This document shows, one piece after another, positions 33,310-42,133 of a stretch of 64,000 nucleotides of DNA. The stretch's first letter is position 1, and each line of letters opens with the position of its first letter. Below the pieces are notes generated by a model, which was not told the DNA's origin, searched no databases, and was given only the letters and a program-made list of their open reading frames with translations. The DNA comes from Metabacillus arenae. GTDB lineage: Bacteria; Bacillota; Bacilli; Bacillales; Bacillaceae. Made by a program: the position numbers and the translations under genes. The stretch spans positions 62,001 to 126,000 of the forward strand of contig NZ_JACXAI010000002.1 of NCBI RefSeq assembly GCF_014773385.1, written 5' to 3'.

Positions 33310-33662
33310 TTAGGTCAAGTGCATTCTCAACTACTATATGCATTATTTATTATTAAAGATGATAATACTCCCTACTTCTTTATCATACTATGGTATTAAT
33401 ATAGATGGTTTTTCTTTATAAAATAATTTTTATTTTCCTAATATCCTTTTACCAACTAAAAAATTTGGATACTTTTACGGGGGAATACAGGCTCTGCTGT
33501 GTCATAAAGGCACTAACAGGAGCAGAAAACGAAGAGGTCAATGTGATTTGAGTAAAAATGAGAGTGAAAAAAAGAAATATAGCTTCACAAAATTTATAAT
33601 TTTAGAATATAGATGTAAATAGCTAAAAAATATTTAATACACTAATTCATGGAGGTTTTATT
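33310..33662. other. Intergenic stretch with a possible decayed insertion
   Basis: AT-rich, no ORF. An imperfect inverted repeat (TCTGCTGTGT and ACAGGAGCAGA, about 33491-33525) sits in a locally GC-richer patch that differs from the flanks and could be a scrap of a mobile element. The end holds the GGAGG site of the next gene. No promoter was recognised. Confidence 0.35.
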
Positions 33663-34298
33663 TTGGATTCTTTGTTGAATAATTTAGATTCAATTGGTAT
33701 AAAGTATGGTACTGACAAAAGCTCAAAAGGTCATAATTATCTTTCAACCTACGAATATTTTCTAAATTCTTATAGAAATAAACGTGCTGTCTTAATGGAG
33801 ATTGGCGGAGGTGTCGGGGCATCAATTAAGATGTGGGAAGAGTATTTTCCGAAAAGTAAAATTATTTGTGTTGACATTAACCCTGATGTAAAAAAGTATG
33901 AATCAGATAGAATCTCGGTTGAAATTGGGGACATTTCTTCAAAAGAAGTAATTAAAAGATTACAAGCTAAATATCCTAAAGTCGATATCTTAATAGATGA
34001 TGGCAGTCATCGCTGGGATCACCAAAGGATTGCATTTGAAAATTTATTTAAGATTGTTTCTCCCGGTGGATACTATATAGTTGAAGATTTGCATTCGAGT
34101 TATGAACCGAATTTCTCCGGTCTTGACAGTTTACCTTTCATTGAATATTTAAAAAATAGAATAGACTTTCATAATCTTAGAGGAGAGAATGGTTCAAATT
34201 ATATTAAAAAAATGAATCCAGGAATTGTAGGATTAGAAAAACAAATTCATTTCTTAAGTTTTACTAGTAGAGCATGTATAATAAAAAAAAGAATCTAA
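33663..34298 (+). CDS. Class I SAM-dependent methyltransferase, MycE-like
   Basis: A 211-residue methyltransferase of the group that includes macrolide sugar O-methyltransferases (MycE). The start motif GIKYGTDKSSKGHNYLSTYE is characteristic. SAM binding is at LMEIGGGVGASIKMWEEYF with IICVDINPDV. Metal-site residues lie in VDILIDDGSHRWDHQ and YYIVEDLHSSY. It probably methylates a sugar hydroxyl of the surface glycan and is the third methyltransferase of the island. TTG start with GGAGG seven bases upstream. A terminator follows. Confidence 0.85.
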   Translation: MDSLLNNLDSIGIKYGTDKSSKGHNYLSTYEYFLNSYRNKRAVLMEIGGGVGASIKMWEEYFPKSKIICVDINPDVKKYESDRISVEIGDISSKEVIKRLQAKYPKVDILIDDGSHRWDHQRIAFENLFKIVSPGGYYIVEDLHSSYEPNFSGLDSLPFIEYLKNRIDFHNLRGENGSNYIKKMNPGIVGLEKQIHFLSFTSRACIIKKRI

Positions 34299-34340
34299 AA
34301 GTGAACTTACCTATGAAATGAGACACATATAAAACACATA

Positions 34341-34390
34341 TTAGGCTGCAATCATTCCAAATTATTTTGGTGTGAGGTAGCCTAATTTTT
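34341..34390 (+). terminator. Rho-independent terminator
   Basis: TTAGGCT pairs with AGCCTAA, with an inner CCAAA/TTTGG stem, followed by TTTTT. It ends the MycE-like gene. Confidence 0.7.
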
Positions 34391-34654
34391 CTTTCCTCGT
34401 TATATTGTGGCATAAAGTCTTCATTTCTTTACAACGTTCAGATAATTAAATTTACAATACGGAAGGTTCTTCCGTTTTTAGAGCTGTGAGAGGGGACTAT
34501 TTACGTATTCTCCAACCCAATAGTAATACAATTCTTTTTTCATTTGGATTTTCAGTAAATGCTTAATATACCGTGGGGGCATAATATTTACTTAAAAAGA
34601 AATCTGATTTAACTTGTTTATGTTTTTGCGGTATGCCTCTATTCTTTCACTTAA

Positions 34655-34700
34655 CAAAAAAACTTGTAGATTTCCCGGCAAACAGGCTTTATCTACAAGC
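34655..34700 (-). terminator. Rho-independent terminator of the glycan operon
   Basis: On the minus strand CTTGTAGAT pairs perfectly with ATCTACAAG and is followed by seven Ts. It lies 84 bases past the stop of the large glycosyltransferase gene. Confidence 0.8.
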
Positions 34701-34783
34701 AGGATGGTCATATATTAAGACAGTATTTTCAAATTTGAATAAATATATTTATATAAGTTAATTGTTTTAAATGGGATCATGTT

Positions 34784-37700
34784 TTATATTAAATTATTCA
34801 TCAAACCATCCCATTTTAACCTTAATTTATCACTATTTATTATCTTTTCTTCACTTCTGCTAGTTGAGGCTAATGTGACAGAGGATTCCGAACAGAAATA
34901 TAAATCAAAACCATTTGCTCTAAGTGAAAAACTCAAATCTATGGCCATTTGCCTATTGTTAAACTTTGTATCAAATCCACCTACAATATTAAAAATATCT
35001 TTTTTTATTAATAAACAATTAGAAGAGACCGCGTCTACATAACTACTAGGCATACTTTTTTTTATTTCTTCAGCGCTCAAGAAAGATTTTTTCTCTTCAT
35101 TAATATTAACTTTTATTCCTGAAGAATGAACTGTCTTATCTGGTAACAATATTTTAGGTACTACTGCTGAAGTCAAGGGGATTGTTAACAATTGTTTAAC
35201 CATTTTCGAAAGCCAGTTTTTATTTTCGAATTCTATACCTTCATTTAAAAATAATAATAATTCTCCTTTTGCTGTTGCAGCTGCCTCATTATAAGCTTTA
35301 GAAATAAGGGCTGTATTTGAAACGCCTATTACTTTGATATTATTGTTATTATTACCAATTCTTTTGTTGTTTAGATTTTTTATAGTCTCATAATTGACAG
35401 AGGTACTAATAATTAATAGTTCATAATGTGAATAGCTGGTGTTTTTCATAAGATTTTCTAACCACTTTAAATAATGATCTTTTTTGTTAACGAAAATAAT
35501 GATGCTTACTTTAGGAGGTTTAAAACGAAACTTATATTCTTGACAAAAGACCTCCCATTGCCTTAATGCATCTCCTATACAATCATAATCCAAAACTGTA
35601 TTCAACGCATTCTTTTTTAATTCAAGTCTTTTTGAAGAATTGTTTATTATTTCCAATAACGTTCTTAAAGCACTTTCTTCATTTTTTGTATCAATCAATA
35701 GCGCATTTTGGTCATTTATAGCATATTCACTAGTGCCGCAATCTTTTGGTAAAATAGGTAAACAACCTGCAGCCATTGCCTCCAGTCCGGTTCTTCCAAA
35801 AGCTTGAAAAGTGGACATATCTAAGAAAATATCACAGTTACACATTAGATTAAATACACTTGGCTGGTCAAGTACACCATGTTTTATAATGGATCTATTA
35901 ACGTTTAGATTTTTAAGTTCTCTGTTTTCACATCCAAAAATATGAATTTCTACCTTTGAATTTACTTCATTTAATAACCTTGTTAAAACTTTAATGGTTT
36001 TTTGGGGAGCTCTCCTGGGAGTACTTGGTCTAACCATAGCACATATTTTAATTGGAACTTTCTCCAATAGATTTGATATGTGAGGTTTATACATTGAAAG
36101 ATCAAAACTTGGAGGGATCTTATATATATTAAAGTCTGGATGAAGTTCCCTAACAGTTTCAACCAAATAATCAGTTTTAGCTACTCCCACTATATCAGGT
36201 ATGATTTCATAGGAATCTTTGGCAACCTTACATTCGTGACTATGCGGCTCATAAAACCAAGGTTCATAATCTTGAATAAAATATCCAGGTAACACTGGTT
36301 TGGTTGCTAGTTTAATAGCCTCCTGAACAAATTTAACAGATGAATTGTGTGTAGCAACTAAAATATCAAAGCTTGCTCCGATTTTTGGTATTTCTTCTGT
36401 TTTATTAAAAGTAATGATATATTTCTTCATCTCATTTATCTTATGGATAAACTTCAATTGCGAATTAGGAATGATAACAGACGCTTTTATACCTATATCA
36501 TTTAAGCCTTTGACTAATTGTAAGACCGAAATGATCCCACCAGAAATCCCTGCTACTGGTAATACATAACCAATAGTTAAACTAATTGATTTAAAATGTT
36601 GAATTCTATATCGATGTGCATTTAAAGGATTATATTCTTGAAGAATTTTATTGTTTTTTCTTAATCTTTCTATATTGAAAATCTCAGTATAAACTTTATT
36701 GCTTTTATTTGATAATTCTTTTCTTCTTTCATGTGTAAAAGACTTTGATTTTGCATGATAAATATAGCAATTATCGACAATGCGAGTGTCAAAACCATTA
36801 TCTTGAGCACGCAAGCAATATTCATTTTCTTCCCCATACCCTAGCGGGAATTTTTTCTCATCAAAATAACCAATTTTATTGATTACTTTTCTCTTGATCG
36901 CTAAACAAAAACCATTTAAATTAGGTAAGTATGGCCTTTTTCTTCCTGAAGTTTGTTTAACAAACTGAGACCATAATTGTACATTAAAAGGCGGTTCATG
37001 GATATCCCACTCAGTTGTCCCTGGTTTGAAAATTCTTGGGACACTTTGGTAACTTGCTGCATTTGAAAGTGGACTCACAATCCCGATTTTTTCCTCACTA
37101 TCTAAGGCATCTATTAACTTATTTAACCAGCCCATCGAAACAATTGTATCACTATTCAAGATAACAACATTTCTAGATGAAGAGCTTTTTAATCCGATAT
37201 TTACGGATTTAGTATAACCTATATTTTCTTTATTTTTAATTAATATTATTCCATCTAAGGACTGTAAATATTTTTTTGTCTCTGAATTACTGCCATCATC
37301 AATCAAAATCAATCTATGAGGTATGATTGTATTTTCCTTAATGCTTTCTATACACTTTTTTACGTGGTCTAAAGCATTATATACGCATATTATAATGTCA
37401 ATTTTTTCAATTCTCATTTGATCAATCTGCTTATTTATCAAATGAATTTCCTTTTTAGGAAAACGATAGAAGCTATTTTTTTTCTCTAAAATTTTTGCTG
37501 TAGAACAAAGTAACCCTGGTTCATTACGAGCTATTTGACTAATTAAATGGTGTTTTATTTGCTTTTCCGTCCTTGCATGATTCCATATTCTTAAATTACC
37601 TACTTGGCCGATAAAATTTCCATAAGGTTCTAAACCACCAAAGATACCTGATGGATATACGTGTTGCTTAGGACTTCTTAATCCGGTTTTAATAAAATTT

Positions 37701-38071
37701 CCGTTTATATAGAGTGAAGGAGTTTTATCGTTATATACTATTGCGATGTGTGTAAATTTATTTATTTTAAATTGATATACTAAGGTTGCTGTCAAATAAT
37801 TATTAGAATGTTCAAGGACGGTAATTCCATTTAAGCCAACTGATATTCCTGCTCCGGAATTCTTTCCATTCATCCCCCCATGTCCAGCTCCTATGACCCA
37901 CCTTTGCCCATTTATACCGAAAGTTCCACTAATCGTTTCTGGTATAATTTTTATGTTTCCAGCGGGCTTTATCCAAAATTCATAAGTGAAAGAATTCTGT
38001 GCAGCAGAAAATAAATCTTTTACAATATATTGTTCTTTTCCATTAAACTCTAATATTTCATTAGTACTCAC
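34784..38071 (-). CDS. Giant LamG-GT2-GT4-GT2 multi-module glycosyltransferase
   Basis: A 1095-residue cytosolic protein. Residues about 5-190 are a LamG-type lectin domain (SFTYEFWIKP, THIAIVYNDKTPSLYINGNF, GNLRIWNHA) paralogous to that at 30322-31914. A GT2 module (about 215-480) has IIICVYNALDHVKKCI, LILIDDGSN, VILNSDTIVSMGW and GYGEENEYCLRA. A GT4 module (about 500-845) has GGIISVLQLVKGL, FIQDYEPWFY, and EAMAAGCLPILPKDCG. The last GT2-like module (about 848-1095) has FLNEGIEF in place of DxD and may be inactive. Start moved from TTG 38131 to GTG 38071: AGGTGA is seven bases upstream and the lectin domain then opens the protein. Last gene of the rhamnose operon. Confidence 0.85.
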   Translation of the reverse strand: MSTNEILEFNGKEQYIVKDLFSAAQNSFTYEFWIKPAGNIKIIPETISGTFGINGQRWVIGAGHGGMNGKNSGAGISVGLNGITVLEHSNNYLTATLVYQFKINKFTHIAIVYNDKTPSLYINGNFIKTGLRSPKQHVYPSGIFGGLEPYGNFIGQVGNLRIWNHARTEKQIKHHLISQIARNEPGLLCSTAKILEKKNSFYRFPKKEIHLINKQIDQMRIEKIDIIICVYNALDHVKKCIESIKENTIIPHRLILIDDGSNSETKKYLQSLDGIILIKNKENIGYTKSVNIGLKSSSSRNVVILNSDTIVSMGWLNKLIDALDSEEKIGIVSPLSNAASYQSVPRIFKPGTTEWDIHEPPFNVQLWSQFVKQTSGRKRPYLPNLNGFCLAIKRKVINKIGYFDEKKFPLGYGEENEYCLRAQDNGFDTRIVDNCYIYHAKSKSFTHERRKELSNKSNKVYTEIFNIERLRKNNKILQEYNPLNAHRYRIQHFKSISLTIGYVLPVAGISGGIISVLQLVKGLNDIGIKASVIIPNSQLKFIHKINEMKKYIITFNKTEEIPKIGASFDILVATHNSSVKFVQEAIKLATKPVLPGYFIQDYEPWFYEPHSHECKVAKDSYEIIPDIVGVAKTDYLVETVRELHPDFNIYKIPPSFDLSMYKPHISNLLEKVPIKICAMVRPSTPRRAPQKTIKVLTRLLNEVNSKVEIHIFGCENRELKNLNVNRSIIKHGVLDQPSVFNLMCNCDIFLDMSTFQAFGRTGLEAMAAGCLPILPKDCGTSEYAINDQNALLIDTKNEESALRTLLEIINNSSKRLELKKNALNTVLDYDCIGDALRQWEVFCQEYKFRFKPPKVSIIIFVNKKDHYLKWLENLMKNTSYSHYELLIISTSVNYETIKNLNNKRIGNNNNNIKVIGVSNTALISKAYNEAAATAKGELLLFLNEGIEFENKNWLSKMVKQLLTIPLTSAVVPKILLPDKTVHSSGIKVNINEEKKSFLSAEEIKKSMPSSYVDAVSSNCLLIKKDIFNIVGGFDTKFNNRQMAIDLSFSLRANGFDLYFCSESSVTLASTSRSEEKIINSDKLRLKWDGLMNNLI

Positions 38072-38109
38072 TGGCCCTTCACCTATCTTTGATAGAAATT
38101 TTCTATAAA

Positions 38110-38568
38110 TTACTTGTATTTTGTGTTCCAATTAAATCCAATCTCTTTATCATTCCAGGAAATTCTTTTTTCATCTGGATTTTCAGGATCATATGATTCC
38201 GTTGTAAAGTAAATAATAGTAGCCGGTCTTTCTCCAAGAACTCTATAACCGTGAGCAATTCCCTTGGGGATAAGGAGCATGATCGGATTTTCTTCTCCCA
38301 TATAATAAATATCTGTTAAACCTTTAGTAGGTGAATTTTCACGTAGATCGTAAAGAACTACCTGTGCATTTCCTGATGGAAAGAACCACAAATCATCTTG
38401 TTTTTCGTGATAGTGAAAAGCTTTTATAACCCCTGGATAACTCATTGACCAGGAAGCCTGACCAAATTTGGCTAACAATTCTGGTTCATCATCTCGAACC
38501 AATTCTGCAAAAAAGCCGCGATCATCACAATGTTTCAATAATTTCTTTACCTTAACTCCTTCTATCAC
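38110..38568 (-). CDS. spsL: dTDP-4-dehydrorhamnose 3,5-epimerase-like protein (RmlC/SpsL)
   Basis: A 152-residue cupin-fold enzyme of the dTDP-L-rhamnose pathway, third step. Family features are CDDRGFFAELVR, VIKAFHYHEKQDDLWFFPSG with the catalytic His, AQVVLYDLREN, and IPKGIAHGYRVLG. The length equals that of B. subtilis SpsL. GTG 38568 is used: GAAAGGAG is eight bases upstream, and GTGA overlaps the upstream stop codon, a tight translational coupling. Alternative start ATG 38613 has no ribosome site. Part of the spsI-spsJ-spsK-spsL order. Confidence 0.9.
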   Translation of the reverse strand: MIEGVKVKKLLKHCDDRGFFAELVRDDEPELLAKFGQASWSMSYPGVIKAFHYHEKQDDLWFFPSGNAQVVLYDLRENSPTKGLTDIYYMGEENPIMLLIPKGIAHGYRVLGERPATIIYFTTESYDPENPDEKRISWNDKEIGFNWNTKYK

Positions 38569-39410
38569 TGTGAAATCTCCTTTCGAATAAATTCTTTTAA
38601 CGCTTCTTCCCATGGTCGCAGAGGCTTTATTTTTGCATTTATAAGGGCATTGTGACCTAATATAGAATAATGTGGTCTTGGTGCAAGTGAACCGAATTCT
38701 TCTGTTGACGTTGCTTTTACTAATTCTTGGTTGTGTCCTGCTTCACTGAAGATAGCCTTTGCAAATTCATACCAAGTGCATGAACCATTATTACTGATAT
38801 GATAAATCCCGCTGCTGCCTCGATCCATTAATTGAATGGTCAAGTCTGCAAGATCCGGTACGTAGGTCGGTGTACCAATTTGATCATCTACAACCCTCAC
38901 TTCTTTTTTGTCTTCTGCCAACTTCAACATCGTCTTTACAAAATTCTTTCCATCGTGGCCATATAACCAGGAAGTTCGAATGATTATGCCTTTGTTGAAA
39001 TTTAGGACAAATTGTTCTCCCAAAAGCTTGCTCATCCCGTAAATGGATTGTGGGTTTGGTTTATCGTCTTCTTGATATGGAGTTTTTTTGTTGCCGTCAA
39101 ATACATAATCTGAGCTATAGTAGAGCATTTTCGCTCCTATTTTACTTGCTTCGATCGCGACTGTGCCTGCACCTAACCCATTTACTTCAAATGCTTTCAT
39201 TCGTTCAATTTCACATTTGTCTACAGCGGTAAAAGCAGCAGCATGTAGGATTAATTCAGGCTTTATCTGTGAAAAACGTTTTTCCACTTCATTTTTATTG
39301 GTGATGTCTAAATCCTCTTTCCCTAATGCAAAAACAGAATGATAAGGTCTTAGTTTTCGATACAATTCCTTTCCTAACTGGCCATGTGCTCCGGTTAATA
39401 AAATCTTCAT
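38565..39410 (-). CDS. spsK: dTDP-4-dehydrorhamnose reductase (RmlD/SpsK)
   Basis: A 281-residue short-chain dehydrogenase that makes dTDP-L-rhamnose, the last step. The NADPH motif GAHGQLGKEL is at residues 7-16. The catalytic triad is YSSDYVF and YGMSKLLGE (Tyr-x3-Lys). The rhamnose reductase signature HAAAFTAVDKCE is present, and RTSWLYG follows. Its ATG immediately follows the TAA of spsJ, so translation is coupled. Confidence 0.93.
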   Translation of the reverse strand: MKILLTGAHGQLGKELYRKLRPYHSVFALGKEDLDITNKNEVEKRFSQIKPELILHAAAFTAVDKCEIERMKAFEVNGLGAGTVAIEASKIGAKMLYYSSDYVFDGNKKTPYQEDDKPNPQSIYGMSKLLGEQFVLNFNKGIIIRTSWLYGHDGKNFVKTMLKLAEDKKEVRVVDDQIGTPTYVPDLADLTIQLMDRGSSGIYHISNNGSCTWYEFAKAIFSEAGHNQELVKATSTEEFGSLAPRPHYSILGHNALINAKIKPLRPWEEALKEFIRKEISQ

Positions 39411-40373
39411 TTAATCATCATCTCTTCGGTTCATTTCACTAAACCATTTAATCGTTTTTTGAATTCCTTCCTCAAATGACACAACCTGAGACCAGCCCAG
39501 CTCTCTCTTTATTTTTGAAGAATCCATGGCATACCGCCGGTCATGACCTTTTCGATCGGCTACTTTTTTAATTAACTTTTCACTTTTATTCAATTCTTTT
39601 AGAATGACCTTGATAACCTCGAGATTTGTCTTTTCGACGGATCCCCCGATGTTATAAATTTCACCAGGTACTCCCTTTTCAAGGACCATGTGTATTGCCC
39701 GACAATGATCTTCCACATAAATCCAATCGCGAATATTTAGACCATCACCATATAATGGTATTTCTTTGTTATGCAGAGCATTCATAATAATTTTTGGGAT
39801 GAATTTTTCAGTATGTTGCATTGGTCCAAAGTTGTTGCTGCATCTTGTTATCGTTAAAGGAAGCTGATGTGTTTGAAAATAGGATCTTACAAGTAAGTCT
39901 GAGCTGGCTTTACTGGCGGAATATGGATTATTCGATGAAAGGGAAGTCTTTTCTGTAAATGGTGGATCATCTGGATTAAGTGAACCGTAAACTTCGTCCG
40001 TAGAGATTTGGATCATTTTTCTTGCTTTATGATTTAGAACGGCTTCTAATAAATTAAACGTACCAATAATATTGGTATTTATAAATGGGGTTGCTTCTTC
40101 TATACTACGGTCAACATGAGATTCTGCTGCAAAATTTATGATGGCATCATAAGGTTGATCAAAAACTTGATTAAGCTCTTTATCACTGCTTATATCACAC
40201 TTTATAAAACGATATCTTTGACTTTTATTAAATGTTTTGATCATACTGCTGTTTGCTGCATAGGTAAGAAGATCTACATTCGTTATAAAGTAATCCGTCT
40301 TTTTCAATAAATAAGAAATAAAATTTGAACCGATAAAACCTGCCCCGCCTGTTATAAGGAGATTTCTATTCAT
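39411..40373 (-). CDS. spsJ: dTDP-glucose 4,6-dehydratase (RmlB/SpsJ)
   Basis: A 320-residue extended short-chain dehydrogenase, second step of dTDP-L-rhamnose synthesis. NAD-binding [10 protein letters not shown] is at residues 9-18; [12 protein letters not shown] and [11 protein letters not shown] contain the dehydratase-specific Asp-Glu pair; [15 protein letters not shown] gives Tyr-x3-Lys; [10 protein letters not shown] and [14 protein letters not shown] are substrate-binding blocks. The start ATGA overlaps the stop codon of spsI by four bases. Length fits the family. Confidence 0.94.
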   Translation of the reverse strand: MNRNLLITGGAGFIGSNFISYLLKKTDYFITNVDLLTYAANSSMIKTFNKSQRYRFIKCDISSDKELNQVFDQPYDAIINFAAESHVDRSIEEATPFINTNIIGTFNLLEAVLNHKARKMIQISTDEVYGSLNPDDPPFTEKTSLSSNNPYSASKASSDLLVRSYFQTHQLPLTITRCSNNFGPMQHTEKFIPKIIMNALHNKEIPLYGDGLNIRDWIYVEDHCRAIHMVLEKGVPGEIYNIGGSVEKTNLEVIKVILKELNKSEKLIKKVADRKGHDRRYAMDSSKIKRELGWSQVVSFEEGIQKTIKWFSEMNRRDDD

Positions 40374-41107
40374 TCGGGTTCCTCCTTATTTTTTTCAAAT
40401 ATCATTTGATTTGCTCGGTAAAGGGATTGATGAGTCCCTGCATCAATCCACCATCCTTTTAAAATATCGTATTGTAAATTGTCGTTTTTAATATACAAGT
40501 TATTTACATCTGTGATCTCCAGCTCATTTCGATCCGAGGGATGAATAGCGTCGATATACTCGAATACTTGCTGATCATACATGTAAATTCCTGTAACACA
40601 GAACGCTGAAGGTGGTTGACTTGGTTTTTCTACAATGAATTTGATTTGATTTTTATTAACATCTAAACAAGGAACTCCATACCTTTCAGGATCTTCCACT
40701 TCTTTTAATAATAGTCTGGCGCCTGCCTCTTGCTTTTGAAATCTTTCAACAAATGAAATTAGTGAATCTTCAAAAAGATTGTCTCCAAGTAAAACAATAA
40801 ACTTTTCTTCATTTATAAATGGTTTTGCACCTAATAAAGCATCTGCTATTCCTCCTCCTTCATTTTTCTGCACTTTATATTGTAGATTAACATTCAATTC
40901 CTCTCCCATCCCTAATAACCCAATAAATGAGCTAAGGTGGTTTTTATTCGTAATAATTAAAATTTCTGATATTCCTGCATCTCTTAATTTTATAATAGAC
41001 CAATAGATCATCGGGAAAGGACCAACGGGTAAGAGATGTTTATTAAATAGAATGGTTAAAGGTTTCAGACGTGTTCCTGAACCTCCAGCAAGGATAACTC
41101 CTTTCAA
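40370..41107 (-). CDS. spsI: Glucose-1-phosphate thymidylyltransferase (RmlA/SpsI)
   Basis: A 245-residue nucleotidyltransferase that begins dTDP-L-rhamnose synthesis from glucose-1-phosphate and dTTP. The pyrophosphorylase signature [11 protein letters not shown] is at residues 8-18; [12 protein letters not shown] binds metal; [10 protein letters not shown] and GIYMYD hold substrate. Length matches B. subtilis SpsI. The frame opens at 41146, but AAGGCGGTG lies about eight bases before TTG 41107, which gives the expected MKGVILAGG start. First gene of the spsIJKL-LamG-GT operon. Confidence 0.93.
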   Translation of the reverse strand: MKGVILAGGSGTRLKPLTILFNKHLLPVGPFPMIYWSIIKLRDAGISEILIITNKNHLSSFIGLLGMGEELNVNLQYKVQKNEGGGIADALLGAKPFINEEKFIVLLGDNLFEDSLISFVERFQKQEAGARLLLKEVEDPERYGVPCLDVNKNQIKFIVEKPSQPPSAFCVTGIYMYDQQVFEYIDAIHPSDRNELEITDVNNLYIKNDNLQYDILKGWWIDAGTHQSLYRANQMIFEKNKEEPE

Positions 41108-41160
41108 AATGTAAACACCGCCTTTTAATGTGAATGAATAAAACAAAATAATAAAATGAA

Positions 41161-41370
41161 CCTTCCATCAGTTGGGACTCTCAACTCTATTGATGATTAG
41201 ATTTTGCCCAAAGGATGTGGGTCACACAGACACGTTGCCACAAACGTGCATCTTTTAGTCTGTTTTCCTCTTTTCCGGACACCTGCGGGCAGAGTGTATC
41301 CCCCAACTATCTTCTTGGTTCGCCTAATCCCTGTGGTAGGAGTTTTACTCCCGTTATAAACGTGATAAAT
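41161..41370 (+). repeat. Structured intergenic repeat, copy 3
   Basis: Matches copy 1 along its length: CCTTCCATCA start with CCATCA/TGATGA hairpin, TTAGAT, GGATGTGGGTCACACAGAC, CAAACGTGC, TTTTAGTCTGT, TTTTCCGGAC, CGGGCAG and TATCTTCTT. An AC insertion sits in the core near 41232, and the last stem is weakened. It lies inside the promoter region of spsI, in the opposite orientation to the operon. Confidence 0.65.
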
Positions 41371-41516
41371 GTAGGAACTTTTCTTTTACTAAAATATGTA
41401 CACTAACTTGATTTGGAACATATTTCCTCCCATCTTTTCTATTTTGATTGAAACGCCCTATCTTTAAAAAATTGAAAATAAAGCAGATAAACTTCGTTAA
41501 AACTAGGAAGGCACAA

Positions 41517-41545
41517 CTGCCCCTTGGAGATTTCCTAAGGGGCAG
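41517..41545 (-). terminator. Hairpin downstream of the JAMM gene
   Basis: CTGCCCCTT pairs with AAGGGGCAG around an 11-base loop. It lies 33 bases past the JAMM stop codon and is a likely terminator although the T-tract is poor. Confidence 0.6.
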
Positions 41546-41577
41546 CCGTATATCTTTTTAATCAGCAGAGAAAATAT

Positions 41578-41964
41578 CTAATAAAGCCTAATGTGTAATT
41601 GAACGATCTTATTACCATTAATTAAGTATCCTTTAACATCAGGTTTATTCGTTTTGAAAGACACAATGAAATAAGGAATCTCTGGGTAGATAATATTTTC
41701 AACATCTTCAAGTGAAGGGAAGGGATCCGCAGTTGGATGCGAATGATAAATTCCTGTAACAGTCTCCTTTTTTCGATTAAAATAATTAAAAATCGCTTCA
41801 ACTTGGACAGAGTCCATTTCAAATGAATATGGACTTTTATTAACATTGGAAATTTCCCAAACTTTTTCTTGATAACCGTTTATACCCGATATTAAGCCAC
41901 AAGCTTCGTTTGGCAATTCAGATCGGCAATGGTTTATCATGTTGTTCCAAGCTGTTTTTCTCAT
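41578..41964 (-). CDS. JAMM/MPN-domain metalloprotease
   Basis: A 128-residue stand-alone JAMM (Mov34/MPN/PAD-1, M67) protein. The complete zinc and catalytic set is present: E20 in LPNEACGLI, H74 and H76 in YHSHPTADPFPS, S84 and D87 in PSLEDV. Such proteins remove ubiquitin-like modifiers or trim sulphur-carrier proteins, and some cut isopeptide-linked partners; the target here is unknown. It lies 13 bases after a 49-residue basic protein and behind a large coiled-coil gene, in a putative sigma-K-controlled operon, so processing or cross-link editing in the spore surface is worth considering. Confidence 0.85.
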   Translation of the reverse strand: MRKTAWNNMINHCRSELPNEACGLISGINGYQEKVWEISNVNKSPYSFEMDSVQVEAIFNYFNRKKETVTGIYHSHPTADPFPSLEDVENIIYPEIPYFIVSFKTNKPDVKGYLINGNKIVQLHIRLY

Positions 41965-41977
41965 GAAAACAAAGTGG

Positions 41978-42127
41978 CTATTGACTTGTTTTTCTTCTAA
42001 TTTGCGCTCCGCAGCAGCCTTTAACCCTTGTCTTTTGAAAAGAAGGCTTTGCTTTATTTTGCTTGCTTTTTCTCGCTAAACCCGCTTTTTTATAGCGATA
42101 AATTCGTTGGATATCTTCAGGTGTCAT
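41978..42127 (-). CDS. Tiny basic protein in the JAMM operon
   Basis: A 49-residue protein starting MTPEDIQRIYRYKKAGLARK and ending QIRRKTSQ, with a Cys-Cys pair at residues 38-39. It is strongly basic. AAAGGAG lies nine bases before the ATG, and it begins six bases after the coiled-coil gene ends, so it is co-translated with it. I know no family. It could be a small structural protein, a JAMM substrate, or an RNA-binding peptide; no evidence decides between these. Absent from standard length cut-offs, hence easy to miss. Confidence 0.6.
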   Translation of the reverse strand: MTPEDIQRIYRYKKAGLARKSKQNKAKPSFQKTRVKGCCGAQIRRKTSQ

Positions 42128-42133
42128 TCACTG

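Larger units (their letters stand above)
34299..34783. other. Intergenic region with two terminators and an IS-like scrap
   Basis: Holds terminators for the two convergent genes (34341-34390 and 34655-34700). A short hairpin, ACGGAAG/CTTCCGT followed by Ts, lies near 34460. On the minus strand at 34362-34424 a 20-codon reading frame ends KEKLGYLTPK and resembles the C-terminus of IS3-family transposases. No intact gene. Confidence 0.45.
41108..41577. other. Intergenic region upstream of spsI
   Basis: Carries structured repeat copy 3 and, nearer to the JAMM gene, a terminator hairpin. On the minus strand CATATTTTA (rc of about 41390-41398) is a CATAnnnTA sequence, but it lies about 285 bases upstream of spsI and lacks a proper -35. 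No convincing promoter for the sps operon was found closer in. Confidence 0.45.

Noticed and set aside
34779-35042. 87-residue plus-strand ORF
   Set aside because: Antisense to the 3' end of the giant glycosyltransferase.
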